Positions 7,225 to 16,825 are shown, counted from the stretch's first letter. The stretch: 48,445 bases of DNA from Peptoniphilaceae bacterium (GCA_902363535.1 CABJAE010000015.1:1-48445), one strand, 5' to 3'. Numbers and translations are program-made. Notes: generated from the sequence alone by a model not told the origin.

Positions 7225-8501
7225 GCGTAAAAGCGACCGTGTTCGCGATTAAATAATTTTACTAAAGTGCTGCTTTTATCTAAAACCACATCGTCCAGGC
7301 GCAGGGGCGCGCCTTTTTTTACAGGTCGGGCCAATTTCGTTTCGCCGACGATAAGCCCGATGGGAAGCAGATTTTCTTCGTAGGCCCGCTCGGCCTCTAC
7401 CAAGGTGCCGTAGCAGGTGGCGGATCCGATGCCTTCAATGGCTTCTCCCGCTTCCATGTCTTTCTTCGCCACGGCCACGGTGTGGGCCACATAACCTACC
7501 TCCGGTGCAATGGTGGCTTCATTATACATAACAGCTCTTGCTATTGTCAAAGGAGTTTCGATATTTGTCAGGTGATAGGGCCGATAAAAAATATAATTGG
7601 GCCCGTCGCCCATGGACAAATAGGGCATTTCCCGCCGAATCATCGGCTCGTCGCTTTCCACGGAGACGAAGACGCCGGGGGCGATGCCGTGAACGAAATT
7701 GACCGTGCCGGGACGGTTCATCTCCCCGCCTAAATCTTTCGTGCGAAGTTTTTTGCTTAAATCATTTATGGTGGCGTGCATGCCCACGCAACCGCCTTCA
7801 TCGGGCAAGAGCCCCGTGGCGTTCGCCACGGCATTGAGCTCGACCATGGTGTTGGTGGCGTCCACAAAGGAGGTAAGCATGCGGGGGCTGATGCCTTTTT
7901 TCTCCGCCTCGGCTTTTAATGCCTCCGGCGTGGCCTCCACATTCATGGGATTGTTTTTTCCCTTGCCGGCAGCGACGACGCGAAAACCTAAAAATATCGC
8001 GAAATTATACAGCTCCATAATGGCGCCGGGCTCATCTCCCGCCGTGCCCGTGTAGCACAGGCCCTTTTCTTTCGCCTTTTCCAAGAAATAGGGCCCGAGG
8101 AGCACGTCGCATTCCACATTGAAGCTGATAATGTGCTTGCCGGCCTCCAGTCCGTTTTCGTTGATGCAGGCGCCGGCTTCCGTGTTGCCGGTGCAGTCGC
8201 AAATGGCATCCACCTCGTCCAGTCGCCAGGCCAGGGAATTGTCCGTGGTAAGGATCATCTTCCCTTCTTCCAGAAGGGCCTCCGCCTCATCTTTATCGCG
8301 GGTAAAGGCGTAAGCATCTTCGTTTAAGCCTACCTCTTTCGCCTTGTCTAAAAGGCCTTCTTCTCGTCTCGACGACCAGAGGATCACGTCTATATTATGA
8401 ATTGTTTTTAATTGTGCAACCAATCCCGATCCCATTAAGCCGGCGCCGACGACGGCGACGCGAATGGGACCGCGTTTAGACAAATCTTCTCGTAGTTTCA
8501 T
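7197..8501 (-). CDS. NAD(P)-dependent oxidoreductase with C-terminal SAF domain (homoserine-dehydrogenase-like)
   Basis: The 434-residue protein starts at the ATG at 8501 behind GGGAGG. Residues 13-30 form a Rossmann nucleotide-binding loop (VAVVGAGLMGSGLV), followed by a homoserine-dehydrogenase-like catalytic part. The last hundred residues (AVAKKDMEAGEAIEGIG, then GLIVGETKLARPVKKG) look like a SAF domain, as in sialic-acid synthase and antifreeze proteins. This combination matches the family described as predicted homoserine dehydrogenase with SAF domain. Its members act on sugar acids or related hydroxy acids, but the substrate here is unknown. It has its own promoter and is transcribed divergently from the M16 protease gene. 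Confidence 0.78.
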   Translation of the reverse strand: MKLREDLSKRGPIRVAVVGAGLMGSGLVAQLKTIHNIDVILWSSRREEGLLDKAKEVGLNEDAYAFTRDKDEAEALLEEGKMILTTDNSLAWRLDEVDAICDCTGNTEAGACINENGLEAGKHIISFNVECDVLLGPYFLEKAKEKGLCYTGTAGDEPGAIMELYNFAIFLGFRVVAAGKGKNNPMNVEATPEALKAEAEKKGISPRMLTSFVDATNTMVELNAVANATGLLPDEGGCVGMHATINDLSKKLRTKDLGGEMNRPGTVNFVHGIAPGVFVSVESDEPMIRREMPYLSMGDGPNYIFYRPYHLTNIETPLTIARAVMYNEATIAPEVGYVAHTVAVAKKDMEAGEAIEGIGSATCYGTLVEAERAYEENLLPIGLIVGETKLARPVKKGAPLRLDDVVLDKSSTLVKLFNREHGRFYALPKNINMV

Positions 8502-8526
8502 GTTTGTCCTCCCATCATTCTTTAGA

Positions 8527-8537
8527 ATTATAGCATA
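8527..8537 (-). promoter_or_regulatory. Extended -10 promoter of the SAF oxidoreductase gene
   Basis: The minus strand reads TGCTATAAT, a TGn-extended -10 box at 8527-8535, about 25 bases before the AGGAGG of the gene. No good -35 box is seen, which is common with the extended form. Confidence 0.6.
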
Positions 8538-8594
8538 CATTATCGATGGACGTAGAGCGAGTGGGACCGATGCGCACGAATCTTAACGCTATTT

Positions 8595-8624
8595 TTGATT
8601 TTCACCGCCCGCTTCGGGTATGAA
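8595..8624 (+). promoter_or_regulatory. Possible promoter of the M16 protease gene
   Basis: TTGATT (8595-8600) and TATGAA (8619-8624) stand 18 bases apart, leaving a leader of about 20 bases before the start codon. Both boxes match the consensus only partly. Confidence 0.35.
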
Positions 8625-8646
8625 TCATTGGAATAGGAGTGAATTT

Positions 8647-11520
8647 ATGAACGAAAAGTATACATTAATCGAAAAGCGAACCATCGACGAATTACACGGC
8701 GAGGTTTCTCTTTTAAAACACAATCGTACGGGGGCGGAAATCCTCCTTATCGACAATCATAACCACAACAAAACCTTCTCCATCGGCTTTAAAACGCCGC
8801 CGGAAGATTCCACCGGCGTCGCCCACATCGTGGAGCACTCCACCCTGTCGGGATCGCGAAAATACAAGACGAAGGAGCCCTTTATGGACATGGTGGCATC
8901 CAGCGTGCAGACTTTTTTAAATGCCATGACCTATCCGGACAAGACCCTCTACCCCATCAGCTCGCGAAATGAAAAGGACTTTAATCAGCTGATGGACGTG
9001 TATCTGGACGCAGTCTTTTATCCGGCCATGAAGGAAAATCCCAAGATCTTTTACCAGGAAGGCTGGCATCCGGAGATTCAAGAAGACCGCCTCGTGGCAA
9101 ACGGCGTGGTCTTTAACGAGATGAAGGGCGTCTACTCCGATCCCAACAATCGCATCAGCGACATGATTCGGGAAAAGCTCCACCCGACGGGCACCTATTC
9201 CCACGATTCCGGCGGCAATCCGAAAAACATTCCCGAGCTCACCTACGACGCCTTTTTGGACTTCCATTCGCGCTACTATCATCCCTCCAACAGCTACATT
9301 CTCCTGGCCGGGGACCTAGATTTCGACGAGCGCCTGGATTATTTAAACAGGGAATATTTAAGCCGCTTCGATTCCGAGGATCCCGACTCGGCCATTCAAG
9401 GCCACGCTTTCTACGACGAGGCGCAGGAATTTCAAGCCACCTATGATTTAAGCGAGGAAGAAGATCCCGCGGGGAAAAATTACTTCGCCTTCGCCCTCAC
9501 CGCCAAGGTGGATCCCACGCCGGAGGATCTCTTGTTGCGCAATTTCTTCCAGGAACTGTTGATCGAATCGGAAAACGGCCTCTTGAAAAAGCCTCTGCAG
9601 GCGGCGGGCATCGGAGAAGACGTGTATTCGGAACTTTCCGTCACAAACACCTGGGACTTTGCCGTGGTGGCCTACCGCGCAGAGGAAAATCGCTACGAGG
9701 AATTTAAATCCATCGTCACGGATACCTTGGCCCGCCTCGCCGACGAGGGCATCGACGAAGATGTGCTTGAAGCGACGCTGGAGAAATTTGAATTTACCGT
9801 GCGAAGAGGCGGCGGTAGCCACGCCGATTTAATCTCCTACATCGGCGCCTTAAACACCTGGCTCTATGGCCAAAGCCCCCTGGACGGCTTGGAGCTCTTG
9901 CCTCTTTTGAAAAAGCTCCGTGAAAAAATCGGCACGGACTATTACCAAGAAAAGATCCGGGAATTTTTCCTCGAGCCCACCCACCGCTTCTTCATGAACG
10001 TGGCGCCGGAGAAGGGCAAGCAAAAAAAGGAAGAAGACGCCCTGGCCGCAAAACAAAAAGCGGATCTCGCCGCATTGTCCGATGAAGAGAAAAAAGACAT
10101 CGAAAACTTGGTCGAGGCGCTCAGAGCCTATCAAACGGCACCGGATTCCGCCGAGGCCAAGGCCACGATTCCGAAGCTCGACTTAAAGGATCTGGCAGAC
10201 GGAATTACGGAGATTCCCCGCACCGTCACCGAAACCTGCGGCGTGACCACGACGAAAAACCCCTTAAACACCAACGGCATCGTCTACACGAATCTGGCCT
10301 TCGACATGGGCCATTTGTCGGAAGAGGAATTGGCCTATGCCTCCCTCTTAGGGGAAGTCTTTACGAAAGTGGCCACGGAAAACTACGACGAGGCGGCCCT
10401 GGAAACGGAAATCTTCCTTTCAGGCGGCGGCTTCACCTTCGACACGCCGGTTGAAGAAACAAACGACGGCTACAAACCCTACTTCTTTATCTCCACCGGC
10501 GCCCTGCCGAGGCAACTGGAAAGGGGCTACGCCGTGTTGGATGAAATCCTCACGAAGAGCCGCTTAACGGACGCCAACAGGCTCAAGACGATTTTAGAGG
10601 GACTCAAGGCGGACATCGCCAACACTCTCCTGCAATCGGGCCACCTCATCGTGTCCAATCGCGTTCGCACCCACTTCAGCGAGAGCGCCTATGTAGACGA
10701 CATCATGAACGGCCTTTCCTTCTTCGACTTCGTCTGCGACTTGGTGGATGAAAAAGATTACGATGCCGCCGGGAAAAAACTTCAACGCGTGGCGGAAAAA
10801 TTATTCGCGAAAGATCGCCTCACGGCCAATCTCATCGCCGAAGAAGACGATCTGCCCGCCGCTGAAAAAGCCATTGCGCCCTTCTTAGCGTCCTTTAAAG
10901 ATCTCGGCGCCGAAGATTATGCCGTGGCCTTTCAGCCGGAAAAGGTGCGGGAAGCCTTTACCTTAAACTCTCAGGTCAACTACATCGCCAAGGGCGGCAA
11001 TTTTAAGGCCCTGAACAAAGCGTACAGCGGCGATATGGCGGTCCTCGCCAATGTGATCAGCAATCTCTATTTGCACCGGGAAATTCGTGCCAAGGGCGGC
11101 GCCTACGGTGCCGGCATTCGCATCGCAAAGAGCGGCAATGTGGCCACCTACTCCTACCGCGATCCCCACGTCGCCCAAACCATCGCAGCCTACGACGGCA
11201 TGGGGGATTTTCTCCGCGCCCTGGAGCTTTCCGATCGCGATTTAGCCGATATGATTATCGGGGTGATGAATACCTTTGATCCCCACATGGCCCCGGCCGC
11301 CTACGGCATCTTGGACTTTAAACGCTTCTTAAACGGCACGAGCAAGGAAGAGCTGGAGGCCCTTCGAAATCAGGCTCTGGCCACCACGGTGGAGGACCTA
11401 AGAGGCTACGGCGACATGCTGGACGCCTTAATGGCGGAAGAGCAAATGGTCGCCATGGGATCCGAGGCCGCATTAAAAGAAACAAATGCCTTCGATCGCT
11501 ACGAAAGTTTAAACCGATAG
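8647..11520 (+). CDS. M16 family zinc metalloprotease (presequence-protease-like, M16C)
   Basis: The protein has 957 residues, close to the usual length of single-chain M16C peptidases. The inverted zinc motif HIVEH lies at residues 60-64, and the third ligand Glu158 is in VVFNEMKG. A central charged coiled region (residues about 455-500, rich in Lys/Glu) and a second, non-catalytic M16 half (RAKGGAYGAG near residues 817-826) follow, as in pitrilysin and PreP enzymes that degrade peptides inside a closed chamber. No signal peptide is seen, so it is probably cytoplasmic. The ATG at 8647 is chosen because AGGAG precedes it by seven bases. The gene is monocistronic, with a terminator at 11558. 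Confidence 0.92.
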   Translation: MNEKYTLIEKRTIDELHGEVSLLKHNRTGAEILLIDNHNHNKTFSIGFKTPPEDSTGVAHIVEHSTLSGSRKYKTKEPFMDMVASSVQTFLNAMTYPDKTLYPISSRNEKDFNQLMDVYLDAVFYPAMKENPKIFYQEGWHPEIQEDRLVANGVVFNEMKGVYSDPNNRISDMIREKLHPTGTYSHDSGGNPKNIPELTYDAFLDFHSRYYHPSNSYILLAGDLDFDERLDYLNREYLSRFDSEDPDSAIQGHAFYDEAQEFQATYDLSEEEDPAGKNYFAFALTAKVDPTPEDLLLRNFFQELLIESENGLLKKPLQAAGIGEDVYSELSVTNTWDFAVVAYRAEENRYEEFKSIVTDTLARLADEGIDEDVLEATLEKFEFTVRRGGGSHADLISYIGALNTWLYGQSPLDGLELLPLLKKLREKIGTDYYQEKIREFFLEPTHRFFMNVAPEKGKQKKEEDALAAKQKADLAALSDEEKKDIENLVEALRAYQTAPDSAEAKATIPKLDLKDLADGITEIPRTVTETCGVTTTKNPLNTNGIVYTNLAFDMGHLSEEELAYASLLGEVFTKVATENYDEAALETEIFLSGGGFTFDTPVEETNDGYKPYFFISTGALPRQLERGYAVLDEILTKSRLTDANRLKTILEGLKADIANTLLQSGHLIVSNRVRTHFSESAYVDDIMNGLSFFDFVCDLVDEKDYDAAGKKLQRVAEKLFAKDRLTANLIAEEDDLPAAEKAIAPFLASFKDLGAEDYAVAFQPEKVREAFTLNSQVNYIAKGGNFKALNKAYSGDMAVLANVISNLYLHREIRAKGGAYGAGIRIAKSGNVATYSYRDPHVAQTIAAYDGMGDFLRALELSDRDLADMIIGVMNTFDPHMAPAAYGILDFKRFLNGTSKEELEALRNQALATTVEDLRGYGDMLDALMAEEQMVAMGSEAALKETNAFDRYESLNR

Positions 11521-11557
11521 AAAAACGCTCGAATCGAGTGATTCAAAATCGGACTTT

Positions 11558-11590
11558 ATTGAGCAAGCACATCGCTTGCTCAATTTTTTT
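11558..11590 (+). terminator. Terminator of the M16 protease gene
   Basis: ATTGAGCAAGC and GCTTGCTCAAT form a perfect 11-bp stem with loop ACATC (11569-11573), followed by a T tract. Confidence 0.93.
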
Positions 11591-11621
11591 GCATCAATTT
11601 CCTCCATGCCTTTTTCCATAG

Positions 11622-11650
11622 AAAAAAGCATCCGGTTTCCCGAATGCTTT
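11622..11650 (-). terminator. Terminator of ftsH
   Basis: On the minus strand AAAGCATTCGG and CCGGATGCTTT pair around loop GAAA and end in a T run. It lies directly after the ftsH stop codon, and with the terminator at 11558-11590 it closes a convergent gene pair. Confidence 0.9.
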
Positions 11651-11654
11651 TCCT

Positions 11655-13562
11655 CTACTTCTCTTCGTTTAAGGCCTCCGAGGCTTCCTCGGAAAGATCG
11701 TCTTTTTCGATGCGCTCGCCGGTTCCCAGGGGATCGTCGGTGAGGCTTCCGCCGTTAAAGAGAATTTCGAATTCCTTGCCGCTAATGGTTTCCCGATCCA
11801 GAAGGGCATCGGAAACGCGAAGCAAGGTGTCCATATTTTCTTTTAAGAGACCCTTCGCCTTGTTGTAGGCGTCGCCGACAAAGCGGCGCATTTCTTCGTC
11901 GATTTCGGCGGCCACTTCCTCGGAATAATCCTTGGTGTGGCTCATGTCCCGGGCGACGAAAACCGAATCGGAATCGCTGCCGTAGGTTAATGTGCCGATC
12001 TTTTCGCTCATGCCGTAGGTGGTGACCATTTCCCGGGCGAGTTTCGTGGCCCGCTCGATGTCGTTGGAGGCGCCGGTGGAAATGTCGCCGAGGACCAAAT
12101 CCTCCGCCACTCGTCCCCCTAAGAGGCTCACCAATTCATTTTGCATTTCCGTTTTCGTCGTGAAATGCATAATGTCGTCGTCGGGCAAAAAGGCCGTAAA
12201 GCCGCCGGCGCGCCCGCGGGGAATGATGGTGATCATGTGCACCGAATCGTAGCCCGGGAGCATTCTGGAGACCACAGCGTGGCCCGCCTCGTGTACCGCC
12301 GTGAGCTTGCGCTCCTTCTCTTTAATGACGGCGCTGGATTTTTCCGGACCGGCCACCACTTTAATACTGGCTTCGTTGACGATGGCCATGGGGATCTTCC
12401 TGAGATTTTCCCGAGCCGCCAAAAGCGCCGACTCGTTCATGAGATTTTCCAGATCCGCCGGGGTAAAGCCCGCAGTGCGCTTGGCCACCACGGTCATGTC
12501 CACGTCATCGGCCAGGGGCTTTTTCTTGCCGTGGAGCTCTAAAATTTCTTTTCGCGCCCGCACGTCGGGAAGGCCCACGTAAATCTGGCGGTCGAAGCGA
12601 CCGGGACGCAAGAGGGCCGGGTCCAAAATGTCGGCGCGGTTGGTTGCCGCCATGACGATGACCCCTTCGTTGGTGCCGAAGCCGTCCATTTCAACGAGGA
12701 GTTGATTCAGCGTCTGTTCCCGCTCGTCGTGGCCACCGCCGAGGCCCGCGCCCCGTCTGCGTCCCACGGCGTCGATTTCATCGATAAAAATAATGCAGGG
12801 CGCGTTGTTTTTGGCCGTTTCAAAGAGATCCCGCACGCGGCTCGCGCCGACGCCTACATACATTTCAACGAAGTCGGAACCGCTCATAATATAAAAAGGC
12901 ACTTTCGCCTCGCCGGCCACGGATTTGGAGAGATAGGTCTTCCCCGTTCCCGGCGGGCCCACGAGGAGCACGCCTTTAGGAATCCTGGCGCCCATGGAGA
13001 CGAATTTATTGGGGCTCTTTAAGAAATCCACGATTTCCGAGAGCTCTTCTTTTTCTTCTTTCAGACCCGCCACGTCTTTAAAGGTGATCTTTTTCGTCTC
13101 TTCGTCGTCCATGACCCGGGCCTTGCTCTTGCCGAAATTCATCATTCGGCCGCCGGCGCCCTGTTGGGAGCGCATAAAGCTGAAGAACAAATAGCCCATA
13201 AAGAGCATGACCAAAAATGTGGGCAGAAAACTGGCGATGGTGGGTCCTTGGGGATTGGCCGGCGTGGAGGACAAAGCGATCTCGCCCTTTTCGACGGGCC
13301 CCTTCAAGTATTGTTCGTAAAAAGAGTCGCCGATGACCGGAGGAATATTCGTCCGGACGACGTCTTTATTTTTCTTGGTAACCAGAGCTTCCGAACCTTT
13401 TAAGTCGATGGATTTTACCTGATTCTTTTGAACCATTTCCACGAGCTTCGTGTAACTGATCTCTTCCGTCGAACGTTGAGACGGATTCATAAAGTAGATG
13501 CCGAAAATCAGCATGCCGAGAAGCACGAGATAAAAGGCTACGCCGCTCCATTTTCTATTCAA
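11655..13562 (-). CDS. ftsH: ATP-dependent zinc metalloprotease FtsH
   Basis: This membrane-anchored AAA+ protease of 635 residues degrades misfolded membrane proteins and short-lived regulators. Transmembrane segments lie near residues 8-25 and 110-130, with the extracytoplasmic domain between them. Walker A is GPPGTGKT (residues 202-209), Walker B FIDEID is followed by the GRFDRQ region, and the zinc site HEAGH is at residues 424-428. The start is TTG, supported by AAGGAGG nine bases upstream; no in-frame ATG lies nearby. An extended -10 box (TGATATACT on the minus strand, about 13588-13596) offers a local promoter. The gene follows tilS and hpt, as in Bacillus. Confidence 0.97.
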   Translation of the reverse strand: MNRKWSGVAFYLVLLGMLIFGIYFMNPSQRSTEEISYTKLVEMVQKNQVKSIDLKGSEALVTKKNKDVVRTNIPPVIGDSFYEQYLKGPVEKGEIALSSTPANPQGPTIASFLPTFLVMLFMGYLFFSFMRSQQGAGGRMMNFGKSKARVMDDEETKKITFKDVAGLKEEKEELSEIVDFLKSPNKFVSMGARIPKGVLLVGPPGTGKTYLSKSVAGEAKVPFYIMSGSDFVEMYVGVGASRVRDLFETAKNNAPCIIFIDEIDAVGRRRGAGLGGGHDEREQTLNQLLVEMDGFGTNEGVIVMAATNRADILDPALLRPGRFDRQIYVGLPDVRARKEILELHGKKKPLADDVDMTVVAKRTAGFTPADLENLMNESALLAARENLRKIPMAIVNEASIKVVAGPEKSSAVIKEKERKLTAVHEAGHAVVSRMLPGYDSVHMITIIPRGRAGGFTAFLPDDDIMHFTTKTEMQNELVSLLGGRVAEDLVLGDISTGASNDIERATKLAREMVTTYGMSEKIGTLTYGSDSDSVFVARDMSHTKDYSEEVAAEIDEEMRRFVGDAYNKAKGLLKENMDTLLRVSDALLDRETISGKEFEILFNGGSLTDDPLGTGERIEKDDLSEEASEALNEEK

Positions 13563-13615
13563 TCGTACAAACCTCCTTTTCTATCGTACCTTTCAGTATA
13601 TCATAATTTTGCCTC

Positions 13616-14179
13616 TTATTTCTCGTATACTTCCGGCTTTAATACGCCGACATAGGGCAGATTTCTGTATTTTTCCGCGAAGTCGATGCCGTAGCCCACG
13701 ACGAATTTATCCGCCACTTCGTAGCCTACATAATCCACATTCACCGCCCGCTCTCTGCGAGAAGGCTTGGTGAGCAAGGTGGCGATGGCGACTTTTTTCA
13801 CGCCGCGGCTTTCCATGACTTTCGTTAAATAGCTCAGAGTGAGCCCCGTGTCCACAATATCTTCCACGATTAAGACGGATTTGCCTTCCACTGTGGTGGA
13901 GAGGTCTTTTAAAATGCGCACCTCGCCGCTGGAGGTGGTGGATGTGCCGTAGCTGGAGACGTCCATAAAGTCGATTTCCATGGGAAGGTCGATGGCCTGA
14001 ATCAAATCCGCCATAAAGGCGAAGGCGCCTTTTAAAATGCCGATGACGATTAAACTTTCGCCGCGAAAATCTTCCGTGACGGCCTTGCCGATGCGCTCAA
14101 CCGCCGCCATAATCTCTTCCTTCGACACCAATACTTCTGCTACATCTCGTTCAATGGAATCCACGCGAGTTTCTGCCAT
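13616..14179 (-). CDS. hpt: Hypoxanthine phosphoribosyltransferase
   Basis: The 187-residue protein carries the PRPP-binding loop VLIVEDIVDTGLTL (residues 102-115), including the acidic pair Glu106-Asp107, and an N-terminal LKGAFAF flap segment. It salvages hypoxanthine (and guanine) to IMP or GMP using PRPP from Prs. The start codon ATG at 14179 follows AGGAGG, and the gene overlaps the end of tilS by 40 bases, so translation of the pair is probably coupled. The order tilS-hpt-ftsH is conserved across Firmicutes. Confidence 0.95.
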   Translation of the reverse strand: MAETRVDSIERDVAEVLVSKEEIMAAVERIGKAVTEDFRGESLIVIGILKGAFAFMADLIQAIDLPMEIDFMDVSSYGTSTTSSGEVRILKDLSTTVEGKSVLIVEDIVDTGLTLSYLTKVMESRGVKKVAIATLLTKPSRRERAVNVDYVGYEVADKFVVGYGIDFAEKYRNLPYVGVLKPEVYEK

Positions 14180-15423
14180 GATTTTTCCTCCTGCCTTTCA
14201 GCTTTTCTGAGTCCCACGACCCATACCACTTCCCCCGCCTCCGTGACGATGGGCCAGCGGTCGCGCCGTCTGCGATCGATCTTTGCGTCGATAAATACAT
14301 CTTTTACTTTCTTGCGGCCCACTTTCAGGCGAATCACATCTCCGGGCCGCCTCGTGCGAATCACGACGGCGGAAGGATCCTTGACGTAAATAAAATCGTC
14401 TCCCTCGCCCAGGTAAAAGCGATGGCCCATAAATTCCGCCCGGCTCTCCTTTAAGGCCACCTCGCCTTCGCTCGGTCCTTCCTCTTCGGGAACAAAAAAA
14501 GCGATGCCGCCGTAGGTTTTTTCCACGCGCAGCCCGGGAAGGTCCAACCCCTTTCCCGTCTGCGCCTGCTCCAATTCGTCGATGGCGGCGATGTGGTCGT
14601 AGCCCATGTTTTTCACGTGACCCTTTACTTTTTCGACGGCCAGGCGAAAGGCCCGGCGGCGCAGAGCATCGGGAACGCGAAACACGTCGCTCGCGAGGGT
14701 GACGATTCCCTTCTCTTCCGCCCCAAGGGCCTCATAGATTTTTTCCGCCTCCTTCGCCAAATAGCTTTCGTCTTCTTCCGCCATGGTCCGAAACGACGCC
14801 ATGGCGCGGCGAAAGGCCGGGTTAATGGCCTCCGCCTCGGGGACGATTGAAAGGCGCACCCGATTTCTCGTATAGGTGGGCTCCAGATTGGTCTCGTCCA
14901 CCACATAGGGAATGTTTTTTTCGGCGAGGGCCGATAAGATTTCTTCTTTCGTCACGGCGAGGAGGGGGCGAAAGAGATCCCCTTCCAGCACCTTCATGCC
15001 TTCCATGCCCTTTAGGCCCGTACCCCGAATCAATCTGAGAAGCATGGTCTCCACCTGATCGTCCAGGTGGTGGGCCAGGGCGATGCGCCCGCCCGGTGCC
15101 TTGTTGCGGCGAAAGAAATCATAGCGCAATTCGCGCCCGGCCTCTTCCGTGCCCAATTTGTTTTCTCGGGCGTAGGTAAGCACATCGGCCCGCTCAGTGA
15201 TGAGGGGCACGTCCCAGCGGTTGCAAATATCCATTGCAAAGGCCATGTCCCTGTCCGCCGTCGCCCTGAGTCCGTGATGCAAATGGGCCGCCTTTAAATC
15301 GAAGGGGCAATGCTTTTTATACTCCTTCAGGAGATAGAGTAGATACACGGAATCCGGCCCGCCGGAGAAGGCCGCGAGGACACTCGTGTTTTCACGGATG
15401 ATGCCGCCAAATAGATCTTCCAC
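14140..15423 (-). CDS. tilS: tRNA(Ile)-lysidine synthetase
   Basis: The 427-residue enzyme attaches lysine to C34 of the minor tRNA-Ile, switching it from AUG to AUA reading. The PP-loop motif SGGPDS lies at residues 20-25, and HHGLRATADRD and LAHHLDDQVETMLLRLIRGTGLKG follow, as in the family. The C-terminal part (near residues 350-425, IRTRRPGDVIRLKVGRKKVKD) is the TilS C-terminal substrate-binding domain. The start is GTG behind GGAGG. An intrinsic terminator (15438-15463) lies directly upstream, between yabR and tilS, so expression depends on read-through or on that hairpin not terminating fully. Confidence 0.95.
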   Translation of the reverse strand: MEDLFGGIIRENTSVLAAFSGGPDSVYLLYLLKEYKKHCPFDLKAAHLHHGLRATADRDMAFAMDICNRWDVPLITERADVLTYARENKLGTEEAGRELRYDFFRRNKAPGGRIALAHHLDDQVETMLLRLIRGTGLKGMEGMKVLEGDLFRPLLAVTKEEILSALAEKNIPYVVDETNLEPTYTRNRVRLSIVPEAEAINPAFRRAMASFRTMAEEDESYLAKEAEKIYEALGAEEKGIVTLASDVFRVPDALRRRAFRLAVEKVKGHVKNMGYDHIAAIDELEQAQTGKGLDLPGLRVEKTYGGIAFFVPEEEGPSEGEVALKESRAEFMGHRFYLGEGDDFIYVKDPSAVVIRTRRPGDVIRLKVGRKKVKDVFIDAKIDRRRRDRWPIVTEAGEVVWVVGLRKAERQEEKSWQKLAWIPLNEM

Positions 15424-15437
15424 AAAGGCCTCCGTTC

Positions 15438-15463
15438 AAAAAAAGAGCGTCGCTCGGCGACGC
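15438..15463 (-). terminator. Hairpin with T tract between yabR and tilS
   Basis: GCGTCG and CGACGC pair around CCGAG on the minus strand, followed by TC and seven T residues (15438-15444). The tilS ribosome site follows within a few bases, leaving no room for a new promoter. Confidence 0.8.
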
Positions 15464-15468
15464 ATACT

Positions 15469-15879
15469 TTATCTTCTCTTGGTCTTACCCTGTCTTACAT
15501 TTCGACGCTGCTTGGCGCTTTCAATCTTTTCATTGCTGACCTTCATGAATTTGCTCAACATGTCGTCGAAGCTGGACGCATCGGATCTATGGACTTCTCT
15601 GTTTAGTTGAACCGCCTGGGGAAGGGGCTTTTGTTGTTCAGATTTCGGTTGGGCCTGCTTCATGCTCAGGGCGATTTTTCCGCCGTCTTCGATGGAGAGC
15701 ACCTTGACCTTGACTTTTTGCCCCTTGGACAAATGATCCGAGACTTCCTTGACGTATTCATCGGAAATTTCCGAAATATGTACCAGTCCGTTGTGATCCT
15801 CGTCGAGTTGTACGAATGCGCCGAATTTCACGATGCCCGTGACCACGCCTTCTAAAATAGCTCCTACTTCAATTGCCAT
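15469..15879 (-). CDS. yabR: S1-domain RNA-binding protein (YabR-like)
   Basis: The 136-residue protein has one S1 RNA-binding fold at residues 1-72 (VGAILEGVVTGIVKFGAFVQL, then NGLVHISEIS and KVKVLSIEDGGKIALSMK). A basic, Gln/Lys-rich tail ends in KQRRNVRQGKTKRR. It resembles YabR / general stress protein 13, whose members associate with ribosomes or RNA. It lies 3 bases behind divIC, the same neighbours as in Bacillus. Confidence 0.9.
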   Translation of the reverse strand: MAIEVGAILEGVVTGIVKFGAFVQLDEDHNGLVHISEISDEYVKEVSDHLSKGQKVKVKVLSIEDGGKIALSMKQAQPKSEQQKPLPQAVQLNREVHRSDASSFDDMLSKFMKVSNEKIESAKQRRNVRQGKTKRR

Positions 15880-15882
15880 AGA

Positions 15883-16212
15883 TTACCTTGTATCCTCCTC
15901 GTTTATACTTTTTGTGCGATCTTTTTCCTTGTCCACGTAAATCACTTCCCGGGGCTTAACCATGCCCAGATCTTCTCGGGCCACTTTTTCCGCAAATTCC
16001 AAGCTGTCGCTGTTTCGAATGGCCGCGCCCGTTTCCTTGATTTCTCTCGTGCGGGTTTCGATCTTCGTTCGATTTTCCCGTACAATGGCTTCTTTTTGGC
16101 GAGTTTCCTTCCACGTTCCGAAACTGATAAACACACAAAGGACGGCCACGGCGATAATCGCCAAGCGGGCCGTTTTGACGGGAACTCTGTGAATTTTTCT
16201 TTCCTTTGCCAT
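15883..16212 (-). CDS. divIC: Septum formation initiator, DivIC/FtsB family
   Basis: The 109-residue bitopic membrane protein has a basic cytoplasmic start, one transmembrane segment (residues about 16-33, RLAIIAVAVLCVFISFG) and an extracytoplasmic coiled coil (residues 35-75) ending in a DivIC-type segment (FAEKVAREDLGMVKPREVIYV). It is expected to join FtsL and DivIB in the divisome. The start at 16212 follows GAGGTG. Its position between rqcP and yabR is conserved in Firmicutes and supports the name, since sequence identity in this family is low. Confidence 0.88.
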   Translation of the reverse strand: MAKERKIHRVPVKTARLAIIAVAVLCVFISFGTWKETRQKEAIVRENRTKIETRTREIKETGAAIRNSDSLEFAEKVAREDLGMVKPREVIYVDKEKDRTKSINEEDTR

Positions 16213-16257
16213 GCACTCACCTCGATACTATTAGTATCGCATGTTTCGGCGATCTTT

Positions 16258-16506
16258 TCAATCGTCGAAAAGAATTTCGTAGAGATCTTCGGCGCCTTTT
16301 TTCTGAACATTGTCCTTAATGTCTAAAACGCGCAGCTTTTGGCTGCGGTTGCCGAATTGCACCGCGACGATGTCGCCCACGGCCACTTCGTCGCCGGCCT
16401 TGGCGGTCTTGCCGTTAATGGTGACGCGGCCGCCGTCGCAGGCTTCCTTGGCCACGGTGCGGCGCTTGATGATTCGTGCGTTTTTCAAATACTTGTCGAT
16501 GCGCAT
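16258..16506 (-). CDS. rqcP: S4-domain RNA-binding protein RqcP (YabO/Hsp15-like)
   Basis: The 82-residue protein is an S4 fold over residues 1-60 (MRIDKYLKNARIIKRRTVAK, with GGRVTINGK), as in Hsp15 and RqcP. In Bacillus, RqcP binds the 50S subunit carrying stalled peptidyl-tRNA and drives alanine tailing with RqcH. The ribosome site AAAGGAGAAGG comes immediately after the T run of the hup terminator, so there is no space for a separate promoter and the message must read through that hairpin. Confidence 0.9.
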   Translation of the reverse strand: MRIDKYLKNARIIKRRTVAKEACDGGRVTINGKTAKAGDEVAVGDIVAVQFGNRSQKLRVLDIKDNVQKKGAEDLYEILFDD

Positions 16507-16518
16507 GCCTTCTCCTTT

Positions 16519-16541
16519 AAAAAAAGGGCCCTTTAGGGCCC
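16519..16541 (-). terminator. Hairpin with T tract between hup and rqcP
   Basis: GGGCCC and GGGCCC pair around TAAA, followed by seven T residues (16519-16525). It lies 12 bases before the rqcP start codon and looks like a partial terminator that lets abundant HU message end while rqcP gets a fraction. Confidence 0.88.
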
Positions 16542-16546
16542 GTGGA

Positions 16547-16825
16547 TTATTTGTTGACCGATTCTTTTAATGCCTTGCCTGCGCGGAAGACCGGAGCCTT
16601 CGATGCGGGAATCTTAATGACTTCTTCCGGATTTCTCGGGTTTCTGCCTTCGCGGGCTTTGCGATCGCGCACTTCAAAGGTACCGAAGCCGACTAATTGC
16701 ACTTTGTCGCCTTCTGCCAAGCTTTCTTCGATGGTGGACAAGAAAGCGTTTAATGCGTTTTCAGCGTCTTTTTTGGATAAGTTGCTCTTTTCAGCAATAT
16801 TGGAAATAAGTTCAGATTTGTTCAT
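16547..16825 (-). CDS. hup: HU-family DNA-binding protein
   Basis: The 92-residue protein ([19 protein letters not shown]) is a typical HU: two N-terminal helices form the dimer, then [20 protein letters not shown] begins the DNA-gripping arm. HU bends and compacts DNA without strong sequence preference. Two adjacent ATG codons occur; the second (16825) has the better five-base spacing from AGGAGG. The terminator directly after the gene (16519-16541) would give a short abundant message. Confidence 0.96.
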   Translation of the reverse strand: MNKSELISNIAEKSNLSKKDAENALNAFLSTIEESLAEGDKVQLVGFGTFEVRDRKAREGRNPRNPEEVIKIPASKAPVFRAGKALKESVNK

